A DNA stretch of 64,000 nucleotides, from positions 1,922,001 to 1,986,000 of the forward strand of contig NZ_JQLQ01000002.1 of the NCBI RefSeq assembly GCF_000744285.1, given 5' to 3'. The translations under genes were made by a program, and so were the position numbers. This document shows, piece by piece, positions 45,543 through 54,546 of the stretch. This DNA comes from Carnobacterium pleistocenium FTR1. GTDB lineage: Bacteria; Bacillota; Bacilli; Lactobacillales; Carnobacteriaceae. The notes beneath the pieces were generated by a model, which worked only from the letters and a program-made list of their open reading frames with translations, searched no databases and was not told the DNA's origin. Position 1 is the first letter of the stretch. The number at the start of each line of letters is the position of its first letter.

Positions 45543-47885
45543 CTATTCTGCTTTTATGTCTGCTAAATGGTCATCACCGGGAACTTGAGTAACATTTACC
45601 TTACGAGGCTTACTTCCCTCAGAAGGGCCAACAATACCTCGCATTTCCATTTCATCAATTAAACGAGCAGCTCTGTTATATCCAATTCTAAAGCGACGTT
45701 GCAATAACGATATACTAGCTGTCTGCATCTCAACAATAAGGGCCACAGCATCCTCGTAAACGTCATCTTGGACTTCACTTTGTGTCTCTTTAGTTTCTTC
45801 TGTAGGCATCATTTCTTCAACATAGTTTGCTCCTTGTTGATCTGTTACAAAAGTTACGATATGTTCAACTTCTTCATCAGATATAAATGCACCTTGGACC
45901 CGAACGGGTTTATTTTCTCCCATTGGTAAAAATAACATATCTCCTCTACCCAATAATTTTTCTGCTCCGCTACCATCGATAATAGTTCTAGAATCGACAC
46001 CGCTGGAAACAGCGAAAGCAATACGTGAAGGAACATTAGCTTTAATAATTCCAGTAATAACATCTACACTGGGTCTTTGAGTGGCTAAGATCATATGAAT
46101 ACCAGCTGCTCTAGCCATTTGAGCTAAGCGAATGATAGCATCTTCAACTTCATTACTAGCTACCATCATTAAATCTGCCAACTCATCGACAATTACAACT
46201 ATAAAAGGTAATATTGGATAATTCTCTTCATTTTCTTCGTTATGTTTTTTTAAATGCTGATTGTATCCAGTAATGTTACGCATTCCACTAGCAGCAAATA
46301 ATTCATATCTTCTTTCCATTTCAGTAACTACTTTTTGTAGAGCCTGAGCTGCTTTTTTAGGATTGGTCACAACCGGTGTCAATAAATGTGGAATACCATT
46401 ATAAACATTTAATTCTACCATTTTAGGATCTATCATCATTAATTTCACTTCATTTGGTTTAGCTTTCATTAACAAACTAGTAATAATCCCATTAATACAA
46501 ACAGATTTCCCACTACCTGTAGACCCTGCAACAAGCAAGTGAGGCATTTTTGATAAATCAGCCATGGCGATATTACCGGATATATCTCTTCCAAGCGGCA
46601 CTTCTAACATTTTTTCTTTATTATGAATTTGACCTTCAATAACATCTCTAAAAGAAACTAAGCTTACTTCATTATTAGGTACTTCAATACCGATAAACGA
46701 TTTCCCTGGAATAGGGGCTTCAATTCGAATATCTTTCGCTGCTAATGCTAATGCAATGTCATCACTAAGGCTGACAATTTTACTCACTTTTACTCCATTA
46801 GCAGGCTGGACTTCATATTTTGTGACAGCAGGACCTAAACTTGCTTTAGTAACTTTTGCGTCTACGCCAAAACTTTTAAACGTTTTTTCTAATTTTAGAA
46901 CATTTTTTTGTATAAGAGCATACTCGTTGGTTTGATCATTTTGTGGTATTTCGCTTAGCAAATGAGAAGGTGGTAACTGATAGTCTTTATTTTCTTTTTC
47001 AGTTCCTATTTCAAAATCGATTGTCCCTCCTTCAGTATCTTCAAGACCATCTTCTACTGTTTTCTCTATTAAAGGCTTTTCAACTCTACTTTGATAATTG
47101 TCAATTTCTAACTGTAATTGTTCATTTTTCCCTTCATCAACTGACTGGTTCTTTGAATCTGCTTTTAATAATGTTTTTATTTTATTTTTCTTTTCTTTTA
47201 TTTCTTTCTCATCTTTTTTTGTATCAGCTACTTCAGATGATTTTTTTATATGGCTTATTTTTTGTTGGAAAATAATTTTCAAATTACTCATCACTGCCTT
47301 TAATTTTTGCCAAATGAGTAGTACTAAATTGCCAGTTTTTCTCAAAAAAGATTTAAACGACAATTGAAACAATAAAAATATTCCAAAAAAGCAACTAAGT
47401 CCTGCAATAAAATATGTTCCCCATTGTGAAAACAGGAAGTAACTGCCCGCATACAAAATTGCTCCAATCATTCCTCCACCAAGTGGCTGTGTAATTTCAT
47501 TATTTGCCATATCTGTTATAAAGAAACGAAAAGTAGCAGAAATAACATTGATATCTGAATGGATAATAGGTGCGAATAAATTGGCATGCAATACTAATAA
47601 TAAGCTACTGTAAATAAGTGAAAAACCTATAATCCGCTTATTTTTAAAAAGAGGCTCCTTACCTTTGAAAACTAGATAACCCCCGTATATCCCAACTAAA
47701 ATCGCTGCTATGATAAAGGTATTTCCAACAAAAAAACGGAATAAATTTGCACTAAAGATTCCCGCAAAACCCGTTTGTGAGACTGAAAAAATACTTAAGA
47801 TAATAAAAATAAAACCAATAATTTCAAAAGAAAGACGATTATTCGCGTTTTTTTTAGATACATTACTCTTTTTTTTCACTGCCAA
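45543..47885 (-). CDS. ftsK: DNA translocase FtsK/SpoIIIE
   Basis: A 780-residue septal motor that clears chromosome termini during division. Four to five membrane segments lie in residues 20-175, then a charged linker to about 300. The motor domain has Walker [11 protein letters not shown] near 455 and Walker [15 protein letters not shown] near 565. A C-terminal gamma winged helix ([20 protein letters not shown]) near 715-735 reads the polar DNA sequences. The start is TTG at 47885 behind AAGGAGG. Size and order match Lactobacillales FtsK. Confidence 0.94.
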   Translation of the reverse strand: MAVKKKSNVSKKNANNRLSFEIIGFIFIILSIFSVSQTGFAGIFSANLFRFFVGNTFIIAAILVGIYGGYLVFKGKEPLFKNKRIIGFSLIYSSLLLVLHANLFAPIIHSDINVISATFRFFITDMANNEITQPLGGGMIGAILYAGSYFLFSQWGTYFIAGLSCFFGIFLLFQLSFKSFLRKTGNLVLLIWQKLKAVMSNLKIIFQQKISHIKKSSEVADTKKDEKEIKEKKNKIKTLLKADSKNQSVDEGKNEQLQLEIDNYQSRVEKPLIEKTVEDGLEDTEGGTIDFEIGTEKENKDYQLPPSHLLSEIPQNDQTNEYALIQKNVLKLEKTFKSFGVDAKVTKASLGPAVTKYEVQPANGVKVSKIVSLSDDIALALAAKDIRIEAPIPGKSFIGIEVPNNEVSLVSFRDVIEGQIHNKEKMLEVPLGRDISGNIAMADLSKMPHLLVAGSTGSGKSVCINGIITSLLMKAKPNEVKLMMIDPKMVELNVYNGIPHLLTPVVTNPKKAAQALQKVVTEMERRYELFAASGMRNITGYNQHLKKHNEENEENYPILPFIVVIVDELADLMMVASNEVEDAIIRLAQMARAAGIHMILATQRPSVDVITGIIKANVPSRIAFAVSSGVDSRTIIDGSGAEKLLGRGDMLFLPMGENKPVRVQGAFISDEEVEHIVTFVTDQQGANYVEEMMPTEETKETQSEVQDDVYEDAVALIVEMQTASISLLQRRFRIGYNRAARLIDEMEMRGIVGPSEGSKPRKVNVTQVPGDDHLADIKAE

Positions 47886-47969
47886 AATTTTCTTCCCTCC
47901 TTACAGTTTTCTAGGTCTATAATTTTTAGTGTTGATAATTTTAATTCAATTACTTATCCAAATTTTTTT

Positions 47970-48072
47970 GGAGCAATCGGGTTGCTTGTAGCCAGAAAGG
48001 AAGCCTTATGAGGCTATTGATAGCATACAGGCGATTCAATTGCTCCACAAGAAAACCCGTCCATTCTGGAAT
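47970..48072. repeat. Intergenic imperfect palindromic repeat, copy 2
   Basis: The arms CGGGTTGCTTGTAGC (47978-47992) and GCTCCACAAGAAAACCCG (48042-48059) pair with small bulges, including the same CC bulge seen in copy 1. GGAGCAAT/ATTGCTCC (47970-47977 with 48039-48046) is a competing stem, and AGCCT/AGGCT forms an inner hairpin. It fills most of the 324-base gap between topB and ftsK. The remainder is A/T-rich with no gene I can support. Confidence 0.65.
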
Positions 48073-48209
48073 AAATTTCATTTTGAAGTATCAATACTAT
48101 TTGTCATATCACCGTTTTTCTTTAATTATACACAAAATCTACGTTAAACGGAACAAAGTAAAAGGATGAAATAGACAATCGTTACTGTCTGATCCACCCC
48201 TTCTTAACT

Positions 48210-50285
48210 TTAATTATCTTTTTTTTCCATTGCAGCCTTCATTGCTAAGGCTAATGGACTTTCAGCTTCTTCTTGTTTATTTATTTTTTGCATCAATTTA
48301 TTCGTTTCGTGTTTACTAGGTTTTTTACTAGACTTGCCTTCTATTTTTTCAGATACATTACAATATTTGCACTTGAAATAATTCCCACTTTTCCCTTCAT
48401 GAATTTCCATTTTCCGGTGACACTGTGCACATCGATGATTAGAAACTTTCGGATCTTTTCTCCGTTTATACGAACAAGTTGAACTGCTACAAATAAGCAA
48501 TTTCCCATCACGACCACTTCGTTCTTTCAATAATTCGCCGCAGTCAGGACATATTTTAGTTGTTAATGCATGATCCTTGTAGGTTTCTGTACTTTTTTTA
48601 ATTTCTGATACTAAACGAGCTGTTTCTTTTCTAATTTGTTTTAAAAATTCCTCTTTTTCCAACATACCTTTTGCAATTTCTTCCAATGACTTCTCCCATT
48701 TACTTGTGAGCTCTGGAGTCACTAATGTTGGATTTACTAATGTTAGCAGTTGTTGACCTTTAGGTGTAGTACTTAACTTGTTCTGATTCCGTTCCATCAA
48801 GTCGCTTTTAATGAGTTTCTCAATGATTTCAGCACGAGTAGCAGGCGTACCTAATCCATTTTTCTCCATATTCTGAAGCAGATTCCCTTCAGATAACCGA
48901 GCTGGAGCTTCTGTCAGTTGTTTTTCTATTTTATAAGTTGCATGGTTTATTTGCTCATTCAACTTATAAACATTTTCAGACTGTTTTTGTACGTCTTTTT
49001 TCCACCCTTTTTCAATTACTTCTTCTTGCTGCAGTTCAAATAAGATGTTAGCTGTCGAAAAAACGACGGTTGTCTTAGATACTTTATAGGCTGGTAAAAA
49101 CAATCCTACAAATCGTTCAACAACCATACGGTAAATTTTCAACTCATCGGCTTCCATTTTTTCTGGGCGTGGACGCTCTTCAGTTGGAATAATTCCATGA
49201 TGGTCCGTTACTTTTGCAGTATTAAAGACACCTTTTTGAGTTACTTTGGCTCCATTTTTCAAGATTTCTTTAACTTCCTGAGGAGCAAAATTTTGAATAG
49301 CCAATACTCTCTCTTTCATTGTTCCCATCATGTCTTGCGTTAAATATTTTGAGTCTGTTCTTGGATAAGACAGCACCTTATGACGTTCATATAATGTTTG
49401 CATCAAACTAAGTGTTTTCTTTGCTGAAAATTGATAGCGTTGGTTTGCTTCGCGCTGAAGTTCGGTCAAATCAAACGGCAAAGGAGCTTGTTGAACAGAT
49501 TGCTTTTCTTTTATATCCAGAACTGACACTGGCTGGTTTTTTAATGAGGCTACTAAGGCTTCCGCCTTTTTTCGTTCATTATATTTACGGGGCGCACCCG
49601 ATTGCACCAACGCTTTTTTTCCATTAACAATCAATTGAATAGTATAAAAAGTTTCTGGAACAAATGAGTGTATTTTCGCTTCTTGCTTACGCACCATAGC
49701 TAACGTCGGAGTCTGAACTCGTCCAGCAGATAAATTATCTTGATATTTTACGGTCAATGCTCTTGTGACATTTAAGCCAATCAGCCAGTCTGCTTCTGAG
49801 CGTGCTATAGCAGAATCGTATAGTGTGTCGTATTTTTTGCTAGGCTGTAACTGATTAAAACCATCTTTGATTGCTTTATCCGTTTGTGAAGAGATCCAAA
49901 GTCTTTTTACTGGCTTATTAAAATGAACATACTCTAGTATCCAACGTGCAACTAGTTCTCCCTCACGTCCAGCATCGGTAGCAATGACGGCTGATTCAAT
50001 GTCTTTTCGCTCAGCAAGTTGTTTGATTGCTTTTAATTGACCTCTTGTATTTTTCAATGGTGTAATCATCATTTTTTCTGGAATAAGTGGCAAGGTATTT
50101 AGATCCCAGGTTGCCCATTCTTTTTTATACTCTTCAGGCATTTTCAACCCTAATAAATGACCTAGTGCCCACGTTACGATAACGTCTTTTCCTTCAATAT
50201 GCGTTTTACTTTTCTGTGTGGCTCCTAGTACTCGTGCAATTTCTTTTCCTACACTTGGTTTTTCGGCAATAATTAATGTTTTCAT
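48210..50285 (-). CDS. topB: DNA topoisomerase III
   Basis: A 691-residue type IA topoisomerase. The N-terminal Toprim domain has MKTLIIAEKPSVGKEIARVL and the metal-binding DAGREGELVARW near residue 100. The catalytic tyrosine lies in VLSYPRTDSKYL near 310. The C-terminus carries cysteine clusters resembling zinc ribbons (CPDCGELL near 590 and CAQC/CKYC near 640). I chose ATG at 50285 behind AAGGAAC; an in-frame start at 50348 adds 21 unconserved residues. It is monocistronic and divergent from acyP. Confidence 0.93.
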   Translation of the reverse strand: MKTLIIAEKPSVGKEIARVLGATQKSKTHIEGKDVIVTWALGHLLGLKMPEEYKKEWATWDLNTLPLIPEKMMITPLKNTRGQLKAIKQLAERKDIESAVIATDAGREGELVARWILEYVHFNKPVKRLWISSQTDKAIKDGFNQLQPSKKYDTLYDSAIARSEADWLIGLNVTRALTVKYQDNLSAGRVQTPTLAMVRKQEAKIHSFVPETFYTIQLIVNGKKALVQSGAPRKYNERKKAEALVASLKNQPVSVLDIKEKQSVQQAPLPFDLTELQREANQRYQFSAKKTLSLMQTLYERHKVLSYPRTDSKYLTQDMMGTMKERVLAIQNFAPQEVKEILKNGAKVTQKGVFNTAKVTDHHGIIPTEERPRPEKMEADELKIYRMVVERFVGLFLPAYKVSKTTVVFSTANILFELQQEEVIEKGWKKDVQKQSENVYKLNEQINHATYKIEKQLTEAPARLSEGNLLQNMEKNGLGTPATRAEIIEKLIKSDLMERNQNKLSTTPKGQQLLTLVNPTLVTPELTSKWEKSLEEIAKGMLEKEEFLKQIRKETARLVSEIKKSTETYKDHALTTKICPDCGELLKERSGRDGKLLICSSSTCSYKRRKDPKVSNHRCAQCHRKMEIHEGKSGNYFKCKYCNVSEKIEGKSSKKPSKHETNKLMQKINKQEEAESPLALAMKAAMEKKDN

Positions 50286-50423
50286 GATTGTTCCTTTCTT
50301 AAAACAGCTTATCATTTCAATTTTTTCTATGAATTGCTGTGCATTCATTGTAAATTATCTCTATACTCAATGCAACAATCCCAAAAATGATTTCTATTCC
50401 TTTATATTCAGAACAAAGAATAT

Positions 50424-50452
50424 TTGACCAAATTCAAAGGAATCGTTAAAAT
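50424..50452 (+). promoter_or_regulatory. acyP promoter
   Basis: TTGACC (50424-50429), a 17-base spacer and TAAAAT (50447-50452) form a near-consensus promoter about 45 bases before the acyP start. Confidence 0.8.
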
Positions 50453-50498
50453 AAACTAACATAAGCAACCGATTTCTTTTGAAAAGGAAGGAGATATA

Positions 50499-50870
50499 AT
50501 GACTTCATTTTTTAGAACAATCAAACAATTTATTTTTCCAATAAACAAAGCAGATGAGTCTTCAAAAAATCAGACCAATAATGGAGGGATTTCTATGAAA
50601 AAAGTTTCTATTCGTGTAGCAGGATTGGTGCAAGGTGTTGGTTTTCGTTTCTCAACAAAATTAGTGGCCGATCAGATAGGTGTTTATGGTATTGTTCGAA
50701 ATGAATCTGATGGAAGTGTCTATATAGAAGCCAACGGGGCTCCAGAAAAAATTGACCTATTTATCGAAAAAATAAGAAATTCCCCTTCGCCAAGTGGCAA
50801 TGTTGATTCTATAATAGTTGAAGAACTTCCTTCCTTAAAGATTAGAGATAAGTTCACAATAAGCAATTGA
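50499..50870 (+). CDS. acyP: Acylphosphatase
   Basis: A 123-residue protein whose last 91 residues form a standard acylphosphatase, hydrolysing carboxyl-phosphate bonds. The catalytic signature GLVQGVGFRFSTKLVA supplies the active-site arginine, and YGIVRNESDGSVYIEANG holds the asparagine. ATG at 50499 follows AAGGAAGGAGATATA. A second in-frame ATG at 50595 has its own GGAGGG and gives a normal-length enzyme. The 32-residue N-terminal extension is amphipathic and not typical of the family. The gene is upstream of yidC, a common pairing in Lactobacillales. Confidence 0.9.
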   Translation: MTSFFRTIKQFIFPINKADESSKNQTNNGGISMKKVSIRVAGLVQGVGFRFSTKLVADQIGVYGIVRNESDGSVYIEANGAPEKIDLFIEKIRNSPSPSGNVDSIIVEELPSLKIRDKFTISN

Positions 50871-50896
50871 AAACCAGACAGCAATCCTGTATAGTA
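50868..50896 (+). promoter_or_regulatory. yidC promoter overlapping the acyP stop
   Basis: TTGAAA (50868-50873), a 17-base spacer and TATAGT (50891-50896) form a strong promoter whose -35 overlaps the acyP stop codon. Confidence 0.8.
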
Positions 50897-50938
50897 AGTA
50901 ATGTTACTTAATTTAATAAAAATGAAGGATTGTGAACA

Positions 50939-51862
50939 ATGAAAAATTTCAAAAAATTACTTCTATCGGGAACACTTTTAAGTGTCGTGTTTTTTTTGTC
51001 AGGTTGTATGGGTCGTGACTCTGATGGTAATCCTAGTGGTACAATTTATGAGTTATTAGTAGTTCCAACACAACGAGTAATTATTCAACTGGCTGATTTA
51101 TTTGGAGGTAGTTATGGACTGTCCATTATAGCTATTACATTAGCTGTGCGTCTAATTATTTTACCTTTAAATTTAAGTCAATCTAAAAAATCAATTATTC
51201 AACAAGAAAAAATGGCTATGATCAAACCAGAAATGGATGAGGTTCAAAAGAAACAAAAAGCTGCTGTTAGTGCTGAAGAAAAAGCTGCTGCACAACAAGA
51301 ACTCATGAGCTTATATAAAGATAATAACATGAGTATGCTAGGCGGTATCGGCTGTTTACCATTATTGATCCAAATGCCGATTTTTACTGCTATGTTTCAA
51401 GCTATCAGTTTATCGAAAGAAATTGGAAGTAGTACTTTCTTAGGTTTTAGTTTAGGAGATCAAAATATCGCTCTTGCTATTGCAGCTGGTGCAGTTTATT
51501 TTGTTCAATCTTATGTTTCTATGATTGGCCTTCCAGATGAACAAAAGAAACAAATGCGTACAATGATGTATGTTAGTCCAATAATGATTTTAATGGTTTC
51601 ATTTACTTCTCCTGCTGGATTGGGATTATATTGGTTTGTCGGAGGGGTTTTCGCGGTATTCCAAACACTTATTACCAATTTTATCTTTAAACCAAGAATA
51701 AGAGCCCAGTTAGAAGAAGAAGCTAAGAAACGTCCTGTTAAACCAAAACGGACGATTAAACAAGCTGAGCCCGTTGAACAAAAAACTAAAGAGTTAAATC
51801 AACCTTCTAATAATAAAAATACTCATGGAAGAAATGCTGGTAAACAGCAAAATAAACGTTAA
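50939..51862 (+). CDS. yidC: Membrane protein insertase YidC
   Basis: A 307-residue YidC/Oxa1 insertase made as a lipoprotein: the signal peptide ends in FLSGC near residue 23. About five membrane segments follow. The conserved hydrophilic-groove helix has IIAITLAVRLIILPLNLSQS near 58-80, and GCLPLLIQMPIFTAMFQAI near 140 is the family core. The C-terminal tail is lysine-rich and could contact the ribosome. It inserts membrane proteins alone or with SecYEG. ATG at 50939 follows a weak site (AAGGATTG). Confidence 0.94.
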   Translation: MKNFKKLLLSGTLLSVVFFLSGCMGRDSDGNPSGTIYELLVVPTQRVIIQLADLFGGSYGLSIIAITLAVRLIILPLNLSQSKKSIIQQEKMAMIKPEMDEVQKKQKAAVSAEEKAAAQQELMSLYKDNNMSMLGGIGCLPLLIQMPIFTAMFQAISLSKEIGSSTFLGFSLGDQNIALAIAAGAVYFVQSYVSMIGLPDEQKKQMRTMMYVSPIMILMVSFTSPAGLGLYWFVGGVFAVFQTLITNFIFKPRIRAQLEEEAKKRPVKPKRTIKQAEPVEQKTKELNQPSNNKNTHGRNAGKQQNKR

Positions 51863-51898
51863 AAAAAGTGCCTACTCAAATGAGTAGGTACTTTTTTT
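51861..51898 (+). terminator. Terminator of yidC
   Basis: A stem of AAAAAAAGTGCCTACTC with GAGTAGGTACTTTTTTT (one G-T pair) starts at the yidC stop and ends in a T-run. Confidence 0.92.
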
Positions 51899-51942
51899 GA
51901 CTATATTTTTTAGTAATGATAAATTTAATCCAAGCGATTATC

Positions 51943-51999
51943 TAAAATGGACGCTATAGAGAACACTTTTTTAGTGTCCAGTCTATAGCGCCCATTTTA
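51943..51999 (-). terminator. Compound hairpin after the histidine kinase gene
   Basis: TAAAATGG and CGCTATAGA (51943-51960) pair with TCTATAGCG and CCATTTTA (51982-51999) around one mismatch, with an inner ACACT/AGTGT hairpin. The T-tract is weak. It probably terminates the two-component operon. Confidence 0.6.
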
Positions 52000-52017
52000 A
52001 TTTGATATAGAATTTTT

Positions 52018-53565
52018 TTATGATTCTTCCTTATATATAGGTAATGATATTCTAAATATTGTGCCATAATCTAAAACACTTTCAACCGTAATATTTCCCT
52101 TATATCCATTTAATAATTCTTTTGCTATTGATAAACCAAGCCCATTTCCACCTCTATGTCGGCTGCGAGCTTTATCAATCCGATAAAAACGATTAAATAT
52201 TTTCTCTGAATCTTCTTGAGTCATGCCTTCACCAAAATCCTGAATAGCAATTTGAACTTTTCCATCATTAGTTGCAACTGAAATATGAACTTCCTTACGA
52301 TCAGTAGAATATTTCACTGCATTATCTAACAAAATAACTAGAATCTGTTCAAAATGATTTCGGTATATAGAAACATAGACTTCATCATAAATATCGTCAT
52401 CTAAATTAAAAACAAATTCAGGATGAATCAGGCTAAAATTATTGTAAGTTTGTTGAATAACTTGTTTTATGGCTGTTTTTTCACTTTTATAATGGATTTC
52501 TACTTGTTCAGCTCTAGACAAATCAAGCATTTCCTGAACCAAACTTTTCATTCGTATAACTTCTTGTAATGAAGCGGCTAGTGATTCATCTAATATTTCA
52601 GGATCTTCCTTTCCCCATCGATTTAACAACTTCAAATGTCCTTCCATAACAGCGACTGGAGTTCTTAGTTCGTGAGAAACATCCTCTACAAATTGTTTTT
52701 GTTGCTCAATATACTTTTGCATTTTATCCAACATATCATTGAACACCATCGAGAGATGATCTAATTCATCATTTCCTTCAGCAACTTCAATTCTAGAAGT
52801 TGATTGCGTATCTTTACGAAGATCATTCATCGTATTAGTAATATTTTTTATTGGCTTCAAAAAATTATATGCCAATAAATAGCCCAAGATACCACTAAAA
52901 ATAAGTGCGGCAAAACTCATTGCTATCAGACTGATGATTGTGACTTCAATCAAGTTATGATAATCGGCCATTCCATCTATAATCTGTACATAACCAATAA
53001 TTTGGTTTGTTTCATCAGAAATAACAGGCATTACCCCGTAATAGCCTTCTTCACCGTCTATTTCAATCATCTTAATAACCGGTTCTGAACTTTCTTCAAA
53101 AGAAAAGTCCCCTAATTTTGACTCGAAAAGTAAGCGCGATGTCGGAGTGTAGACCCGTACGATTACATCTTCTTCATTCATTTTTGCATATAGCGTATCT
53201 TGGTAATTTCCAGAATCTTCAAAGGTTGTATTTCCCTGACCATACTCTTCCCTTAATTCCATAGCATCTGGAAAGTAAGAAGGGTTAAAAGCGGAGTAGA
53301 CAATTGCTTTTGATAAAGCAGTGGAATCACTATCGGTTAATTTATTTTCATCAACTAACCGGTTTGAAGCCCCGAATAAAACCTCTCTGAAGTTTTCTTC
53401 CTCTTGTGTAAACATAATTTGTCTAAAGCCTACAAAAATAACAACAGAAAAAACCGAAAACGTTAGGAAAATTGCTAGTGTAGCACCAATTGTCCACTTC
53501 CATTTTAACGAAAGCCGTTTCCTTTTCTTTTTGCTATCTTTTTTGTTATAAAAAGGGAACTTCAC
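52018..53565 (-). CDS. Sensor histidine kinase (LisK/CsrS-like)
   Basis: A 515-residue membrane kinase. The first membrane helix lies near residues 25-48 and the second near 205-230. Between them is an extracellular sensing domain of about 155 residues. A HAMP linker follows, then the dimerisation domain with phospho-acceptor SHELRTP near 298. The ATPase domain has the N-box DNAVKYS, DFGEGM (G1) and GGNGLGLSIAKELL (G2). Its ATG overlaps the regulator stop by four bases. Similarity to Listeria LisK and streptococcal CsrS is from memory of the family; the signal is unknown. Confidence 0.9.
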   Translation of the reverse strand: MKFPFYNKKDSKKKRKRLSLKWKWTIGATLAIFLTFSVFSVVIFVGFRQIMFTQEEENFREVLFGASNRLVDENKLTDSDSTALSKAIVYSAFNPSYFPDAMELREEYGQGNTTFEDSGNYQDTLYAKMNEEDVIVRVYTPTSRLLFESKLGDFSFEESSEPVIKMIEIDGEEGYYGVMPVISDETNQIIGYVQIIDGMADYHNLIEVTIISLIAMSFAALIFSGILGYLLAYNFLKPIKNITNTMNDLRKDTQSTSRIEVAEGNDELDHLSMVFNDMLDKMQKYIEQQKQFVEDVSHELRTPVAVMEGHLKLLNRWGKEDPEILDESLAASLQEVIRMKSLVQEMLDLSRAEQVEIHYKSEKTAIKQVIQQTYNNFSLIHPEFVFNLDDDIYDEVYVSIYRNHFEQILVILLDNAVKYSTDRKEVHISVATNDGKVQIAIQDFGEGMTQEDSEKIFNRFYRIDKARSRHRGGNGLGLSIAKELLNGYKGNITVESVLDYGTIFRISLPIYKEES

Positions 53566-54254
53566 GAACGCATCACGTAACCTGTACCACGAACGGTTTG
53601 GATGTAGCTATCAACGTTAGGAACATCAATTTTATTGCGTAAGTAACGAATATAAACATCTACTACATTCGTTTCAACTTCAGTTTCGTATCCCCATACT
53701 TTATTTAACAGTACATCACGAGCTAAAACAACATTCACGTTTTCCATTAATTCTAATAACAATTCATATTCACGTTTTGTTAATTCGATGACTTCATCTC
53801 CACGGCGCACAACCCGGTTTTCTTTTTCGACCTTTAAATCTCGGTAAGTAACGGTTGTTTGTTTCGTGATATTTTGTTCACTCTCAATCTCAATACGACG
53901 GAATAAGGCACGTAATCGTGCTAATAATTCTTCAATTGCAAATGGTTTAACAATATAGTCATCCGCACCATGATCTAATCCAGATACTCGATCAATAACA
54001 GAGTCTCTAGCAGTCATCATAATAATAGGTACATTGCTAACTAGTCTGATACGACGGCAAACATCTATTCCATTTAATTCTGGTAACATTAAGTCTAATA
54101 AGATAACATCCCAATGTGCATCTTCTGCAACCGCTGCTTCTAATCCGCTGCGACCATCATAACGAACCTCTGTTGCGTAACCCTCATGTTTTAATTCAAG
54201 TTCTACAAATCGAGCCAGATTCTTTTCATCTTCAATAATTAAAATTTTATTCAT
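53562..54254 (-). CDS. OmpR-family response regulator (LisR/CsrR-like)
   Basis: A 230-residue regulator. The receiver domain (1-120) has acidic residues EDE near 8-10, the phospho-acceptor aspartate in VILLDLMLPELNG near 54, the threonine in MMTARD and the lysine in VKPFAIEEL near 105. The C-terminal winged helix (about 135-230) contains ELTKREYELLLEL and VWGYETEVETNVVDVYIRYL. I chose ATG at 54254, preceded by AGGTG; a GTG at 54284 adds ten unconserved residues. It is coupled to the kinase and lies downstream of gnd, a recurrent order in Lactobacillales. Confidence 0.92.
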   Translation of the reverse strand: MNKILIIEDEKNLARFVELELKHEGYATEVRYDGRSGLEAAVAEDAHWDVILLDLMLPELNGIDVCRRIRLVSNVPIIMMTARDSVIDRVSGLDHGADDYIVKPFAIEELLARLRALFRRIEIESEQNITKQTTVTYRDLKVEKENRVVRRGDEVIELTKREYELLLELMENVNVVLARDVLLNKVWGYETEVETNVVDVYIRYLRNKIDVPNVDSYIQTVRGTGYVMRS

Positions 54255-54306
54255 GCTATTGCACACCTGCTCCTCTAAAATCACTTTTTTCTATTTAGCT
54301 CTTATT

Positions 54307-54335
54307 AAGATACCATGATAAATAGTTTTTCACAA
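54307..54335 (-). promoter_or_regulatory. Promoter of the two-component operon
   Basis: On the minus strand, TTGTGA (54330-54335), a 17-base spacer and TATCTT (54307-54312) with an upstream TGG form a plausible promoter about 53 bases before the regulator start. Confidence 0.55.
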
Positions 54336-54482
54336 TCAATTTTTAATGTGTCCGTTATCATTTTACCATAAATTAAAAATAAGTGAGGACCTTGAAATCT
54401 ATATTTAAGAACTATCAAACCATTTAAATATTTTTTTGCTTTATTCCTTCAATTTTCAACTAACATACACTGTTAGAGAACC

Positions 54483-54518
54483 AAAAAAGAGACTAAATTA
54501 AAATTTAGTCTCTTTTTT
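54483..54518 (-). terminator. Terminator of gnd
   Basis: A perfect 16-base-pair stem (54483-54498 with 54503-54518) has a 4-base loop and T-tracts on both strands. It lies 29 bases after the gnd stop. Confidence 0.93.
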
Positions 54519-54546
54519 GTCGTCTTTTTTTGAGATAACTCAATAA

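Noticed and set aside
47098-47367. Plus-strand ORFs inside ftsK rich in phenylalanine and serine
   Set aside because: Antisense shadows of the lysine- and glutamate-rich FtsK linker.
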